Assembly (NCBI RefSeq): GCF_003149145.1
Contig: NZ_QGDQ01000022.1
Span: forward strand, 32,769-96,768
DNA from: Quadrisphaera granulorum
GTDB taxonomy: Bacteria; Actinomycetota; Actinomycetes; Actinomycetales; Quadrisphaeraceae
Direction of reading: 5' to 3'
DNA length: 64,000 nt
Shown here: positions 23,128 to 32,766 of the stretch, piece after piece
Layout: each line of letters begins with the position of its first letter
Numbering within the stretch: the first letter of the stretch is position 1
Made by a program: the position numbers and the translations under genes
The notes under the pieces: model-generated
Told to the model about the DNA's origin: nothing
The model's input: the letters and a program-made list of their open reading frames with translations, nothing else
Databases searched by the model: none

Positions 23128-23441
23128 TGTCTGACGTCGACGTCGCCGACGTCGAGGAGGCCCTCAAGGACGTCGTCGACCCGGAGCTCGGCATCAACGT
23201 GGTCGACCTCGGCCTCGTCTACGGCCTGACCGTGGAGGAGCCCCGCACGGCCGTCATCGACATGACCCTCACCTCGGCGGCGTGCCCGCTGACCGAGGAG
23301 ATCGAGGCGCAGGTCGCCGACGTCCTCTCCGGCGTCGTCGACGACCACCGGATCAACTGGGTGTGGATGCCACCGTGGGACATGCAGAAGATCACCCCGG
23401 ACGGCCGCGACCAGCTGCGGGCGCTCGGCTTCAACGTCTGA
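23127..23441 (+). CDS. sufT: SufT / MIP18 (DUF59) metal-sulfur cluster assembly factor
   Basis: Small cytoplasmic Fe-S maturation protein of the DUF59 family. The 104 residues carry the family core DVVDPELGINVVDLGLVYGL, the segment MTLTSAACPLTE with the conserved cysteine and the C-terminal INWVWMPPWDMQKIT. The start overlaps the sufC stop by one base. It is the last gene of the operon and is followed by a 25-bp-stem terminator. The gene normally comes after sufS and sufU, both missing here. Confidence 0.95.
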   Translation: MSDVDVADVEEALKDVVDPELGINVVDLGLVYGLTVEEPRTAVIDMTLTSAACPLTEEIEAQVADVLSGVVDDHRINWVWMPPWDMQKITPDGRDQLRALGFNV

Positions 23442-23461
23442 CCACCACCGGTGGTCACAGC

Positions 23462-23520
23462 GGCGTGCAGAACCCCGCGGGAAGGCTCGTTGAGGGCCTT
23501 CCCGCGGGGTTCTGCACGCC
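23462..23520. terminator. Terminator of the suf operon
   Basis: Perfect 25-bp arms (23462-23486 with 23496-23520) and a 9-nt loop, beginning 20 bp after the sufT stop. The arm core is CAGAACCCCGCGGGAAGGC. Confidence 0.88.
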
Positions 23521-23547
23521 GGTAGTACCACCGCTCGGCGTCACGCG

Positions 23548-24225
23548 GTGAGCAGCCGCCTGGTCGAGGTGGAACCGGAGCGTCTGACCGGGTGGGTGCA
23601 GCGCTTCACCGCGTCTCACGGGGCGGCGCAGCTGGCGGAGTCGCCGGAGCGGCTGGTCCTGCGCGCCGCGGACGGCGAGACGGCGGACCTGGAGGTGCCC
23701 TGGCCCGCGCTGCGTGCGCCGTTGTCCTCCTCGGCGGTCGCTGAGGATGACGACGACGTCGGCGCGAGCGTCGCCGCGCTCGCCGCTCACGCCGCCGCCG
23801 ACCGGACGGCGGTGCTGCTGCTCCTGCGCCGCGGCGGGTGGGCCGTGGGCCTGGCGCGCGGCGGTGAGCTCCTCGACGGGACGCATGGCACGCGCTACGT
23901 GCAGTCCCGCACCGCGGCCGGCGGGTGGAGCCAGCAGCGGTACGCCCGTCGGCGAGCCAACCAGGCCGACGGCCTGGTCGGCGCCGCCGCGGAGGGGTTG
24001 GTGCGGCTGCTCGCGCAGGGACCGCCGCCGGAGGTCGTCGTCCCCGGTGGAGACCGCCAGCTCGTGGCCGACGTCCTCGCGGCCGTGCCCGCGGTGGTGC
24101 GTGACCGGCTGGACCAGCTGCCGCGGGGGCCGCTGCTCGACGTACCCGACCCGCGCCGCCGGGTGCTCGAGGAGGTCGCCGCGCGCGCCCGCTGCGTCCG
24201 CGTGCGGGTCGCCACCAACAGCTGA
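23548..24225 (+). CDS. VLRF1-type (acVLRF1) peptidyl-tRNA hydrolase
   Basis: Predicted release-factor-like hydrolase of the actinobacterial Vms1/release-factor family, which frees stalled nascent chains from tRNA in ribosome quality control. The 225-residue protein has the characteristic catalytic-loop region TRYVQSRTAAGGWSQQRYAR followed by RRANQAD, with the invariant Gln pair. GTG 23548 follows the suf terminator directly. The assignment comes from motif memory of the family; no neighbour supports it. Confidence 0.8.
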   Translation: MSSRLVEVEPERLTGWVQRFTASHGAAQLAESPERLVLRAADGETADLEVPWPALRAPLSSSAVAEDDDDVGASVAALAAHAAADRTAVLLLLRRGGWAVGLARGGELLDGTHGTRYVQSRTAAGGWSQQRYARRRANQADGLVGAAAEGLVRLLAQGPPPEVVVPGGDRQLVADVLAAVPAVVRDRLDQLPRGPLLDVPDPRRRVLEEVAARARCVRVRVATNS

Positions 24226-24467
24226 GTTCACCAGCCCGTGAGCTCATGAGCCTCGGCGCGCGAAGGCCCCCGTCAGGAGGGGCTCGACCACGGCGATGCG
24301 TACCCGCGCAGTGTGCCCCGACGCGTGCCCTGGGCGGTCACCCGCCTGCGCCCGGTGGCTGCGGCCCCGGGTGTACCGATGCTCAGGTGCGTGCTCCGGT
24401 GCGGTGATCGCCACACCCGCAGCGGCGTCCGGCGTGCGCCGCGCCCCACGCGTGCCACCCTGGTCAG

Positions 24468-24845
24468 GTGATCACCACACGACGCAGCGTGATGACCATT
24501 CTCGCCGGCGCAGGGTTCGCCCTCGCGCTCACCGGCTGCTCCGCCGTCGGCGACGTCGCCTCGGCCGCGGGGGAGGGGGCGAGCTCGGCAGAGGTGGGTG
24601 CCGCACGGGCGGCGGCGCTCGAGCAGGTCTGCGGCCTCGTCGAGGACGGCCAGCTCAGCGAGGCCGACCTGAACGCGCTGCGCACCGCCGTGCGCGCCGC
24701 CGAGGCCGCCGGCGTCGAGGGCGACGTCATCGCCCAGGCCGACCAGCTGCTAGGCGACGGCGGTCCCGACCAGGGCCAGGTGCAGCAGCTTCAGGCGGCC
24801 TGCGCCCAGGCCGGAGAGCAGACGGGCACCACCGCCGACCAGTAG
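24468..24845 (+). CDS. Small secreted lipoprotein, unknown function
   Basis: A 125-residue predicted lipoprotein. The signal peptide has two arginines (TTRRS), a hydrophobic stretch and the lipobox ALTGC with Cys24 as the lipidated residue. The mature part is Ala/Glu/Gln-rich and helical with two cysteines (QVCGLVEDG and QAACAQAGE) that could form one disulfide. No family is recognised. The stop codon sits in a tandem 12-bp repeat, and the gene converges on bioY. Confidence 0.75.
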   Translation: MITTRRSVMTILAGAGFALALTGCSAVGDVASAAGEGASSAEVGAARAAALEQVCGLVEDGQLSEADLNALRTAVRAAEAAGVEGDVIAQADQLLGDGGPDQGQVQQLQAACAQAGEQTGTTADQ

Positions 24846-24866
24846 TCCGACCAGTAGTCCGACCAG
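24834..24866. repeat. 12-bp tandem repeat over the lipoprotein stop codon
   Basis: Two exact copies of TAGTCCGACCAG at 24843-24854 and 24855-24866, preceded by a partial copy. The first base triplet of copy one is the TAG stop. Confidence 0.85.
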
Positions 24867-24921
24867 CAGGGTGAGGACCAGGACGACGACGGCGACTCCT
24901 GAGCCGGCTGGCTCGTGACGC

Positions 24922-24959
24922 ACGAGGGCCCCTCCACCGCGCGGTGGAGGGGCCCTCGT
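24922..24959. terminator. Bidirectional terminator between the lipoprotein gene and bioY
   Basis: A perfect 38-bp palindrome (19-bp arms, core GAGGGCCCCTCCACCGC) between convergent genes. Confidence 0.85.
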
Positions 24960-24987
24960 CGTGCAGGCGGCTGCGCGCCGCGGCGGA

Positions 24988-25605
24988 TCAGCCGCGCAGG
25001 CGGGCGCTGAGCTTCCAGGCGCCCGGCAGGGCCACACCGGCGATGACGGCCTTCACGAGCCCGCCGAGCAGGAACGGTGTGAAGCCGGCGGCGATGGCCT
25101 GCTCGGCGGTCATGCCGGTGGTCACGGCCAGCCACGGCACGCCGACGGCGAACACGACGAGCTGGCCGGCGGCGAACAGGGGCACCGCCAGCCACCAGCG
25201 GCGGTCGGCGCCGTAGCGGGCAGCCAGGCCGATGAGGAACGCGGCGGGCAGGAATCCGACGATGTAGCCGCCGGTGGCGCCGGCCACGACGTCCCAGCCG
25301 CTGGAGGCCTCGGAGTAGAACGGCAGCCCGATGCCGCCGAGCACGGCGTACAGGCCCATCGAGGACAGGCCTCGCACCGGGCCGAGCGAGGCGGCCACGA
25401 GGACGAGCGCCAGCGTCTGGCCGGTGATCGGCACCGGCGTGAACCCCAGCGGCACGACTATCTGCGCGAGCAGTGCCGTGAACAGGGCGCCCCCGGTCAC
25501 GAGCAGCGCGTCGCGCACGCGGGTGGACGAACTGACGGCGGGAACGAGGTCGGCGAGGACGGCGCGCCGGGGCAGCCGTCCGGGCAGAGGAGCGGTGATG
25601 GCCAC
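24988..25605 (-). CDS. bioY: Biotin transporter BioY
   Basis: Substrate-binding S component for biotin uptake. The 205-residue membrane protein has six hydrophobic segments and the family motifs GFTPVPITGQTLALVL, the SMGLYAVLGGIGLPFY loop and GGYIVGFLPAAFLIG. No ECF ATPase or T component is in the window, so it either works alone or uses a shared ECF module encoded elsewhere. GTG 25605 is chosen for its normal N-terminus; the open frame extends 12 codons further. Confidence 0.94.
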   Translation of the reverse strand: MAITAPLPGRLPRRAVLADLVPAVSSSTRVRDALLVTGGALFTALLAQIVVPLGFTPVPITGQTLALVLVAASLGPVRGLSSMGLYAVLGGIGLPFYSEASSGWDVVAGATGGYIVGFLPAAFLIGLAARYGADRRWWLAVPLFAAGQLVVFAVGVPWLAVTTGMTAEQAIAAGFTPFLLGGLVKAVIAGVALPGAWKLSARLRG

Positions 25606-25660
25606 GGGGACACCCTGGCAGACCGGTGCCGCGCGGCCCAAGGGGGAGCGTTTCGGCGAC

Positions 25661-25666
25661 TAGACT
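25661..25666 (+). promoter_or_regulatory. -10 hexamer of the ABC-F gene
   Basis: TAGACT nine bases before ATG 25676; the leader would be at most a few bases. Confidence 0.45.
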
Positions 25667-25675
25667 GGGCAGGAC

Positions 25676-27274
<1,599 letters not shown>

Positions 27275-27464
27275 GGGGTACGAGCCCCTCGAGACGCGGG
27301 ACTTTGGTCCCCATATCGACCGACAAGATCAGTGCCGGTGGCACCGGGTGTGACGAGGCCGCACCATGGAGGCACCATGGTCGTTCCGGACACCGCCGAG
27401 AACCTGTGGTGGATGGACGCGGCCAGCAGGGGACTGGTCGAGGATGACTCAGGAGGGCACTATC

Positions 27465-27689
27465 GTGAGCGACAACCCAGTGATCAAGAAGGGCGCCCGC
27501 ATCACCGGCGGCGAGCGCACCACCCTCGCCGACGACCTCAAGGCGAAGTACGCCCAGGGCGCCAGCATCAGGGCCCTGGCGGCCGAGACCGGCCGTTCCT
27601 ACGGATTCGTGCACCGGATCCTCACCGAGAGCGATGTCTCGCTGCGCAGTCGCGGCGGGGCTACGCGAGGTTCGCGCAAGGCGAGCTGA
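27465..27689 (+). CDS. Small helix-turn-helix protein (Rv1473A-like)
   Basis: A 74-residue basic protein with one HTH: ARITGGERTTLADDLKAKY then GASIRALAAETGRSYGFVHR, a recognition-helix pattern found in a widely conserved actinobacterial family. GTG 27465 is chosen because AGGAGG at 27451-27456 lies 8 nt upstream; ATG 27444 is less likely. It follows the ABC-F gene by 190 bp, the same pairing as Rv1473/Rv1473A. The regulatory target is unknown. The C-terminal tail RSRGGATRGSRKAS is basic. Confidence 0.85.
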   Translation: MSDNPVIKKGARITGGERTTLADDLKAKYAQGASIRALAAETGRSYGFVHRILTESDVSLRSRGGATRGSRKAS

Positions 27690-27774
27690 CCCCGGATCCG
27701 GGGCGGGCCCGCTCGAGCAGCGTGGCGGCCCGCGTCCGGGAAGTACCGGCGTCCGCCGGTGGTTGGGCAGCACG

Positions 27775-29790
27775 ATGAGCAGTTCCAGCGGCTGGGCCGC
27801 CATGCGGTCGTTCAGCCGCGACGGGTCGGTGCGCGAGCACCGCCTCGCCCCGGGGACCCTCCGGCGCGTGGCGGCGCTTGCGCGTCCGCACCGGCGGCCC
27901 CTGGCCGTCTTCACGGCCCTCGTCGTCGTCGACGGCGCACTCGTGGCCGTGCCGCCTCTTCTGCTGCGCCACCTCATCGACGACGGCGTCCGCACCGGTG
28001 ACCGCTCCGTGGTCGTCGTGCTGGCGCTGTTCGTGGCGGTGGTGGCGCTGGCTGAGGCGGCGCTCTCGCTGGTGCAGCGCTGGCTCTCGGCGCGCATCGG
28101 CGAGGGTCTGATCTACGACCTGCGCAGCGCCGTCTTCGAGCACGTGCAGCGCCAGTCGATCGGCTTCTTCACCCGCAGCCAGACCGGGGCGCTCGTCTCG
28201 CGTCTCAACAGCGACGTGGTGGGCGCTCAACAGGCCTTCACGTCGACCGCGGCGGGCGTCCTGTCCAACGCCGTGACCTTGGCCGCGGTGCTCACCGCGA
28301 TGCTCTTCCTGAGCTGGCAGGTGACGCTGCTGGCCCTCGTCGTCGTGCCGGCGTTCCTGCTGCCCGCCCGCCGCGTGGGACGGCGCCTCGCGGCCCTGCG
28401 GCGCGAGGCGATGCAGCGCAACGCCGATCTCGGCGAGCGGATGACCGAGCGGTTCGGCGTGGCCGGGGCCCTGCTCGTCAAGACCTACGGCGACGACGCC
28501 GAGGAGTCCTCCCAGTTCCGCGCTCGCGTCGCAGCGGTGCGTGACGTCGGAGTGCGCACGGCGCTGAGCAGCCGTGTCTTCTTCGCCGGGCTCACCGCCC
28601 TGGCAGCCCTGGCGACGGCCATGGTCTACGGCGTCGGGGGATGGCTGGCCATCAGCGGCGCGGTCACCACCGGCTCGCTCGTGGCGCTGGCGGCGCTACT
28701 GGGCCGCCTCTACGGTCCGATCACGGGCCTGGCCAACGTCCAGATCGACGTCATGACGGCGCTGGTCTCCTTCGAGCGCGTCTTCGAGGTGCTCGACCTG
28801 CGACCCGCCGTGCGCGACCCCGAGCACCCCGTACCGCTGCCCGAGGGGCCCCTCGACGTCGAGCTCGACGACGTGGTGTTCACCTACCCCGTGACTCCGT
28901 CACTCGTTTCTCTGGGCGCCGCCGAGAGCCCCAAGGACGGGGACGACGACGGCGAGCAAGCTGACACGCCCGACCAGCCGGACCGGCCGGTGCTGCGTGG
29001 GGTGAGCCTGCACGCCGGGGCGGGTGAGGTGGTGGCTCTCGTGGGGCGCAGCGGTGCCGGCAAGACCACGCTGGCCTCGCTCGTGGCGCGGCTCTACGAC
29101 GTCGACTCCGGCGCGGTGCGCGTCGGCGGCGTGGACGTGCGCGACGTCACCCAGGCCGAGCTGCGCCGCCGCGTCGGCGTGGTCAGCCAGGACGCGCACC
29201 TCTTCCACGACACGGTCCGCGCCAACCTCCGCTACGGCTCGCCGGGGGCAGGCGAGGAGGAGCTCTGGACGGCGTTGGCCGCTGCCCGCGCCGACGCCGT
29301 CGTGCGTGCCCTGCCGCAGGGGCTCGACACCGTCGTGGGGGAGCGTGGCCACCGGCTCTCCGGTGGGGAGAAGCAGCGTGTGGCGCTGGCGCGGCTGCTG
29401 CTGCGCGCGCCCAGCGTCGTCATCCTCGACGAGGCGACGGCCCACCTCGACAGCGAGTCCGAGCGCGCGGTCCAGGAGGCGCTGGACGCCGCGCTGGTGG
29501 GCCGGACCAGCATCGTCATCGCCCACCGGCTCTCGACGGTGCGCAGCGCCGACCTCATCTGCGTGGTCGACGACGGGCAGGTGGTCGAGCGCGGCACCCA
29601 CGCCGAGCTCATCGCCCGCGCCGGTCTGTACGCGGACCTGTACCGCACGCAGTTCGCCGATGGCGCCGATGGCACAGACGACGCTGACGGCAGGGACGGT
29701 GTCGTACCAGCGTCGACTCCGCACAACTGCAGCCTGGGCCCAGGCACGTGCCGACTGAGTCCGGTCGTGTCACCCGGACGGCCCAGCTGA
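27775..29790 (+). CDS. ABC exporter, fused transmembrane and ATPase domains
   Basis: Homodimeric-type ABC exporter half of 671 residues. Six transmembrane helices occupy about residues 38-320 with a typical intracellular helix (YDLRSAVFEHVQRQSIGFFT). The ATPase domain has Walker A GRSGAGKTT, signature HRLSGGEKQRVALA, Walker B SVVILDEATAHLD and switch IVIAHRLSTVRSAD. A charged insertion (PKDGDDDGEQADTPDQPD) precedes the nucleotide-binding domain, and the C-terminus has an acidic then Cys-containing tail. The substrate is unknown; multidrug or lipid export is possible. It converges on the SURF1 gene. Confidence 0.92.
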   Translation: MSSSSGWAAMRSFSRDGSVREHRLAPGTLRRVAALARPHRRPLAVFTALVVVDGALVAVPPLLLRHLIDDGVRTGDRSVVVVLALFVAVVALAEAALSLVQRWLSARIGEGLIYDLRSAVFEHVQRQSIGFFTRSQTGALVSRLNSDVVGAQQAFTSTAAGVLSNAVTLAAVLTAMLFLSWQVTLLALVVVPAFLLPARRVGRRLAALRREAMQRNADLGERMTERFGVAGALLVKTYGDDAEESSQFRARVAAVRDVGVRTALSSRVFFAGLTALAALATAMVYGVGGWLAISGAVTTGSLVALAALLGRLYGPITGLANVQIDVMTALVSFERVFEVLDLRPAVRDPEHPVPLPEGPLDVELDDVVFTYPVTPSLVSLGAAESPKDGDDDGEQADTPDQPDRPVLRGVSLHAGAGEVVALVGRSGAGKTTLASLVARLYDVDSGAVRVGGVDVRDVTQAELRRRVGVVSQDAHLFHDTVRANLRYGSPGAGEEELWTALAAARADAVVRALPQGLDTVVGERGHRLSGGEKQRVALARLLLRAPSVVILDEATAHLDSESERAVQEALDAALVGRTSIVIAHRLSTVRSADLICVVDDGQVVERGTHAELIARAGLYADLYRTQFADGADGTDDADGRDGVVPASTPHNCSLGPGTCRLSPVVSPGRPS

Positions 29791-29816
29791 TCAACGGCCG
29801 AGCTGATCAACGGCCG
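29785..29816. repeat. 2 x 16-bp tandem duplication over two stop codons
   Basis: Exact copies of AGCTGATCAACGGCCG at 29785-29800 and 29801-29816. The first contains the ABC exporter stop (29788-29790); the second contains the SURF1 stop on the other strand (29807-29809). Confidence 0.9.
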
Positions 29817-30727
29817 AGCTGGCGCTCGCTCTCGCGCCGCGCGGCGGCCAGCATCGCCTCGACGGCGGCGTCCTCGACCTCTTCATCGGTGGGGGCGCGG
29901 TTCGGGTCGTACACGACCACCTCCGCGCGCCGCTCGCGGCGTCCCGCGGCGACGTCGGCCTCGTAGGCGGCACGGCGCATGTGGACGACGAGGAACACCC
30001 ACGCACCGATCGCGAACAGCAGCCACTGCACGGTGTAGCCGAGGTGCGGCCCCTCGTCGAGGCTCGGGGCGTCGGCAGCACGGGGGGCGGCGGTAGGCGC
30101 CGGCGTCTCGCCGTCCTTCTCGAGTTCCCCGTAGGCGGCGGTGATGACCTCCGGGGAGACCGTGGCGGCGGTGGCGCCGATGGCCGCAGCGATACCGGAG
30201 GCCACGGATCCGGCCAGGTCGATGGCCTGTACCTGCCCGGGGGGCGCGTCGCGGCCGTCGACGGGCTCTGAGGGGCGCAGCCGCACGACGACGTCGACGC
30301 GGCCGGCCGGGGGAGCCGGGACGACGCTGGGGCCGTCCAGCGATGTCGGGTCGGGCGGGAGCCAGCCTCTGTCGACGACGAGGAGGTGGCCGTCGTCCAG
30401 CCTCAGGGGAACGAGCACCTCGTAGCCGTAGCCCTGACCCTCGTGCGGGCGATGCCGCACGAGGAGGGTGGCCTGCGCGAGGTAGGTACCGCTCACCGCG
30501 ACGGGGGTCCAGGTGCGGTCCCGGGGCAACGGTGAGGTGAAGTCGGGGAGCGCGGTCGCCAAGGGGACCGGTGAGCGGTGGTAGTTCGCCTCGACGAGGT
30601 CGATGGCAGCCACGCGCTCCACGCGCCGGTCCCATTGCCAGCGCGCCAGCGCGAGGCATGCCAGGGAGAACAGCAGAGCGAGGGCGATCGCCCTCAGCCA
30701 TCGCCGCTGCAGCAGCAGCCGGTGCAC
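29807..30727 (-). CDS. SURF1 family cytochrome oxidase biogenesis protein
   Basis: Membrane protein that helps assemble heme a into cytochrome c oxidase. The 306 residues have a first transmembrane helix at 12-29 followed by ARWQWDRR, a large external loop with the family motif PVAVSGTYL and VVDRGWLPPD, and a second helix near the C-terminus (YTVQWLLFAIGAWVFLV). The last 55 residues form a charged cytoplasmic tail. GTG 30727 is supported by TACCGT six bases upstream. Fits the heme A genes ctaA and ctaB in the same window. Confidence 0.92.
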   Translation of the reverse strand: MHRLLLQRRWLRAIALALLFSLACLALARWQWDRRVERVAAIDLVEANYHRSPVPLATALPDFTSPLPRDRTWTPVAVSGTYLAQATLLVRHRPHEGQGYGYEVLVPLRLDDGHLLVVDRGWLPPDPTSLDGPSVVPAPPAGRVDVVVRLRPSEPVDGRDAPPGQVQAIDLAGSVASGIAAAIGATAATVSPEVITAAYGELEKDGETPAPTAAPRAADAPSLDEGPHLGYTVQWLLFAIGAWVFLVVHMRRAAYEADVAAGRRERRAEVVVYDPNRAPTDEEVEDAAVEAMLAAARRESERQLGR

Positions 30728-30733
30728 CCCACC

Positions 30734-30739
30734 ACGGTA
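30734..30739 (-). promoter_or_regulatory. -10 hexamer of the SURF1 gene (leaderless)
   Basis: Minus-strand TACCGT six bases before GTG 30727. Confidence 0.45.
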
Positions 30740-30809
30740 CGGCGACCGTCTGGGTGAACCCCGACAGCGTCAGGTGCTGACGAGCGGCGTCAGGCAGTGA
30801 GAAGCAGTG

Positions 30810-31055
30810 TCAGCCGGTGTGCTGCGCGGCCAGCGAGGGCCGCGCCGAGACGGCCTCCACCTCCCGCAGGAACCCACGCACCTGCAGGTGCGCGGAGAGG
30901 TGCTCGCGGTGGTCGCCGCAGGCGAGCCACGTCTTTCGCCGCTCAGGGGTGTGCAGGCGGGGGTTGTTCCACAGCAGCGCGTAGTCAGCGACACCCCGGC
31001 ACCCCCGTGCGCTGCAAACCAGATCCGGTGCGGGCTCGTGCAGCTCGAAGGCCAT
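30810..31055 (-). CDS. Small conserved zinc-ribbon-like protein
   Basis: An 81-residue protein of a short actinobacterial family without known function. It has a CSARGC pair near residue 16 and a CGDHREHLSAHL segment near residue 50, arranged like a Cys/His zinc site. The start ATG 31055 gives the family-like MAFELHEPAPDLVC; upstream codons look unconserved. It is followed on the same strand by the SURF1 gene 82 bp away, so co-transcription is possible. Confidence 0.7.
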   Translation of the reverse strand: MAFELHEPAPDLVCSARGCRGVADYALLWNNPRLHTPERRKTWLACGDHREHLSAHLQVRGFLREVEAVSARPSLAAQHTG

Positions 31056-31090
31056 GACCCCCACTCTCCCACCCGCGCGCCCCATGAGGG

Positions 31091-31425
31091 AACCCCGCGA
31101 GTCCTGTGGGTTACCTGCCGATGAACCGCGCTCGTCCCGAACGGTGGACGGGAAGAGCGACGCCGGGCGGTGGGGGGGACCGCCCGGCGTCAGCGCGAGC
31201 CGACGGGGGGACGAGTCGCGCTGCTCAGATGGTCCCGGTGGGTGGAGTGCGGGGGGAACCCGTCGATGCCTGGATCACTCCGCTGCGGTACGCCTCGGGG
31301 CACGAGGCGCCGCAGACGGAGCAGTCACGTGACGCACCGTGGCTCGATGACGCTCCGCGGGCCGCTGAGCCGGGCGGTTCACGAGCCGGGCGGTTCGCCC
31401 GTCAGCTGGTGAGGGAGCCGGCTGG
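31091..31425. other. Gene-poor interval with a possible decayed Cys-rich frame
   Basis: No gene with a start is supported here. On the minus strand 31225-31340 a frame reads a Cys-rich, zinc-ribbon-like segment (DCSVCGASCPEAYRSG) ending in a TGA but without any ATG, GTG or TTG before the preceding stop. A 16-bp tandem repeat lies at 31367-31398. Confidence 0.4.
31367..31398. repeat. 2 x 16-bp tandem duplication downstream of the DUF3099 gene
   Basis: GAGCCGGGCGGTTCAC at 31367-31382 and GAGCCGGGCGGTTCGC at 31383-31398, one mismatch, about 30 bp past the DUF3099 stop. Confidence 0.85.
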
Positions 31426-31899
31426 TCAGCTGGCGCGGGCCTCCGGCGGACCGTCGTCGTCCTGAGGCTTCCCCGGAGTGGACGCCCGCCCGGCGTCGTC
31501 GCTGCTGTCGGCCGCGGGGTGGTGATCGACCGTCTCGCCGCGCACCACCTGAACCGGCCGCAGCGCCGCCGGGTCGGTCACCTGCTCGTCCTGGTGAGGA
31601 GAGGGGACGTCGCGCAACGAGCGACCTGACCCCCAGTTGACCGGCAGGCGCTCGCGGCCGGCGTTGGCGATGAGCACCGCCACGTAGGGCAGGAAGATGG
31701 CGCCGATCGCGGCCACCCACCGCCACGGCCCGTCGAGCACGAAGATGAGCCCGAAGCACAGGACACGGATGCCCATCGTGATGCCGTACCGGAGCATCCG
31801 GGAGTCGATGTCCTGCTGGTGGGAACGTCCGGCGGACGTGATCGACGGGGTGGTCGATGCGCTCCGGCGCTCCGACCGCGGGGTCTGCGAGCGAGCCAC
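31426..31899 (-). CDS. DUF3099 membrane protein
   Basis: A 157-residue protein with two adjacent transmembrane helices (about residues 37-55 and 61-79) connected by a tight turn, the DUF3099 pattern (RMLRYGITMGIRVLCFGLI). The N-terminus is Ser/Thr/Arg-rich, and the C-terminal 75 residues are disordered, acidic and Pro-rich. It lies beside fabG as in Streptomyces. Function unknown. GTG 31899 is supported by TACGGT six bases upstream. Confidence 0.88.
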   Translation of the reverse strand: MARSQTPRSERRSASTTPSITSAGRSHQQDIDSRMLRYGITMGIRVLCFGLIFVLDGPWRWVAAIGAIFLPYVAVLIANAGRERLPVNWGSGRSLRDVPSPHQDEQVTDPAALRPVQVVRGETVDHHPAADSSDDAGRASTPGKPQDDDGPPEARAS

Positions 31900-31905
31900 G
31901 GGTCA

Positions 31906-31911
31906 ACCGTA
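31906..31911 (-). promoter_or_regulatory. -10 hexamer of the DUF3099 gene (leaderless)
   Basis: Minus-strand TACGGT six bases before GTG 31899. Confidence 0.45.
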
Positions 31912-32046
31912 CGGCTGTCGGGCCGGTAGCGTGCGCCGACGAGAGTCGGTCGCCTCGACATGGCGGACCGCCGCTCGACGTGCAGCGACACATGGTGAGA
32001 CGACTGGTGACGAGAGCCGAGCGGGCTCAAGAGCGGGAGGTGGCGC

Positions 32047-32766
32047 GTGCCGGAGGGCCGCAGCGTGCTGGTGACGGGTGCTGACCGGGGGATCGGCCGG
32101 GCTATTGCCGCCGCCTTCGTCGCCGCGGGAGACCGCGTGGTGGGCACGTATCGCACCGGGCGGCCCGAGGACGTGCCCGAGGGCGCCCTCGCCGTGCAGG
32201 CGGATGTGACCGACACCACGTCCGTCGACGCCGCGTTCACGCGCGCCGAGGAGGCGCACGGACCCGTCGAGGTGCTCGTCGCCAACGCCGGCGTCACCCG
32301 CGACGCCCTGCTCCTGCGCGCCACCGACGACGACTTCGCCGCCGTCCTGGACACCAACCTCGGTGGCGCCCACCGCTGCGCGCGCCGGGCCGCCAAGGGC
32401 ATGGTCCGCCTCAAGCGCGGGCGCATCGTCTTCATCGGCAGCGTCGTCGGCCTGTACGGCTCTCCGGGCCAGACCAGCTACGCGGCCAGCAAGGCGGCCC
32501 TGGTCGGCATGGCCCGCGCGCTGACGCGTGAGCTCGGAGGCCGCGGCATCACGGCGAACGTCGTCGCCCCGGGATACATCCACACGGCCATGACCGACGC
32601 GCTGTCCGAGTCGCAGCAGGAGGTCTACCAGAAGGCCATCCCGGCGGGCCGCTTCGGCGAGGTCGACGAGATCGCCGGCGTCGTGGCCTTCCTGGCCTCG
32701 GACGCCGCCGGGTACATCAGCGGGGCGGTCGTCCCCGTCGACGGAGGATTGGGGATGGGTCACTGA
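32047..32766 (+). CDS. fabG: 3-oxoacyl-ACP reductase FabG (MabA-like)
   Basis: NADPH-dependent beta-ketoacyl-ACP reductase of type II fatty acid synthesis. The 239-residue short-chain dehydrogenase has the cofactor loop LVTGADRGIGRAIA, NAG motif ANAGVTRD, catalytic Ser in VFIGSVVG and Tyr/Lys in SYAASKAAL, and the C-terminal SGAVVPVDGG. GTG 32047 has a GGAGG about 6 bases upstream. Its stop overlaps the inhA start by one base, an arrangement equivalent to fabG1-inhA of mycobacteria. Confidence 0.95.
   Translation: MPEGRSVLVTGADRGIGRAIAAAFVAAGDRVVGTYRTGRPEDVPEGALAVQADVTDTTSVDAAFTRAEEAHGPVEVLVANAGVTRDALLLRATDDDFAAVLDTNLGGAHRCARRAAKGMVRLKRGRIVFIGSVVGLYGSPGQTSYAASKAALVGMARALTRELGGRGITANVVAPGYIHTAMTDALSESQQEVYQKAIPAGRFGEVDEIAGVVAFLASDAAGYISGAVVPVDGGLGMGH

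Noticed and set aside
24750..24923. A 57-codon hydrophobic minus-strand frame beside the lipoprotein gene
   Set aside because: The hydrophobic run comes from the tandem repeat read antisense, there is no ribosome binding site or -10 box, and it overlaps a supported gene.
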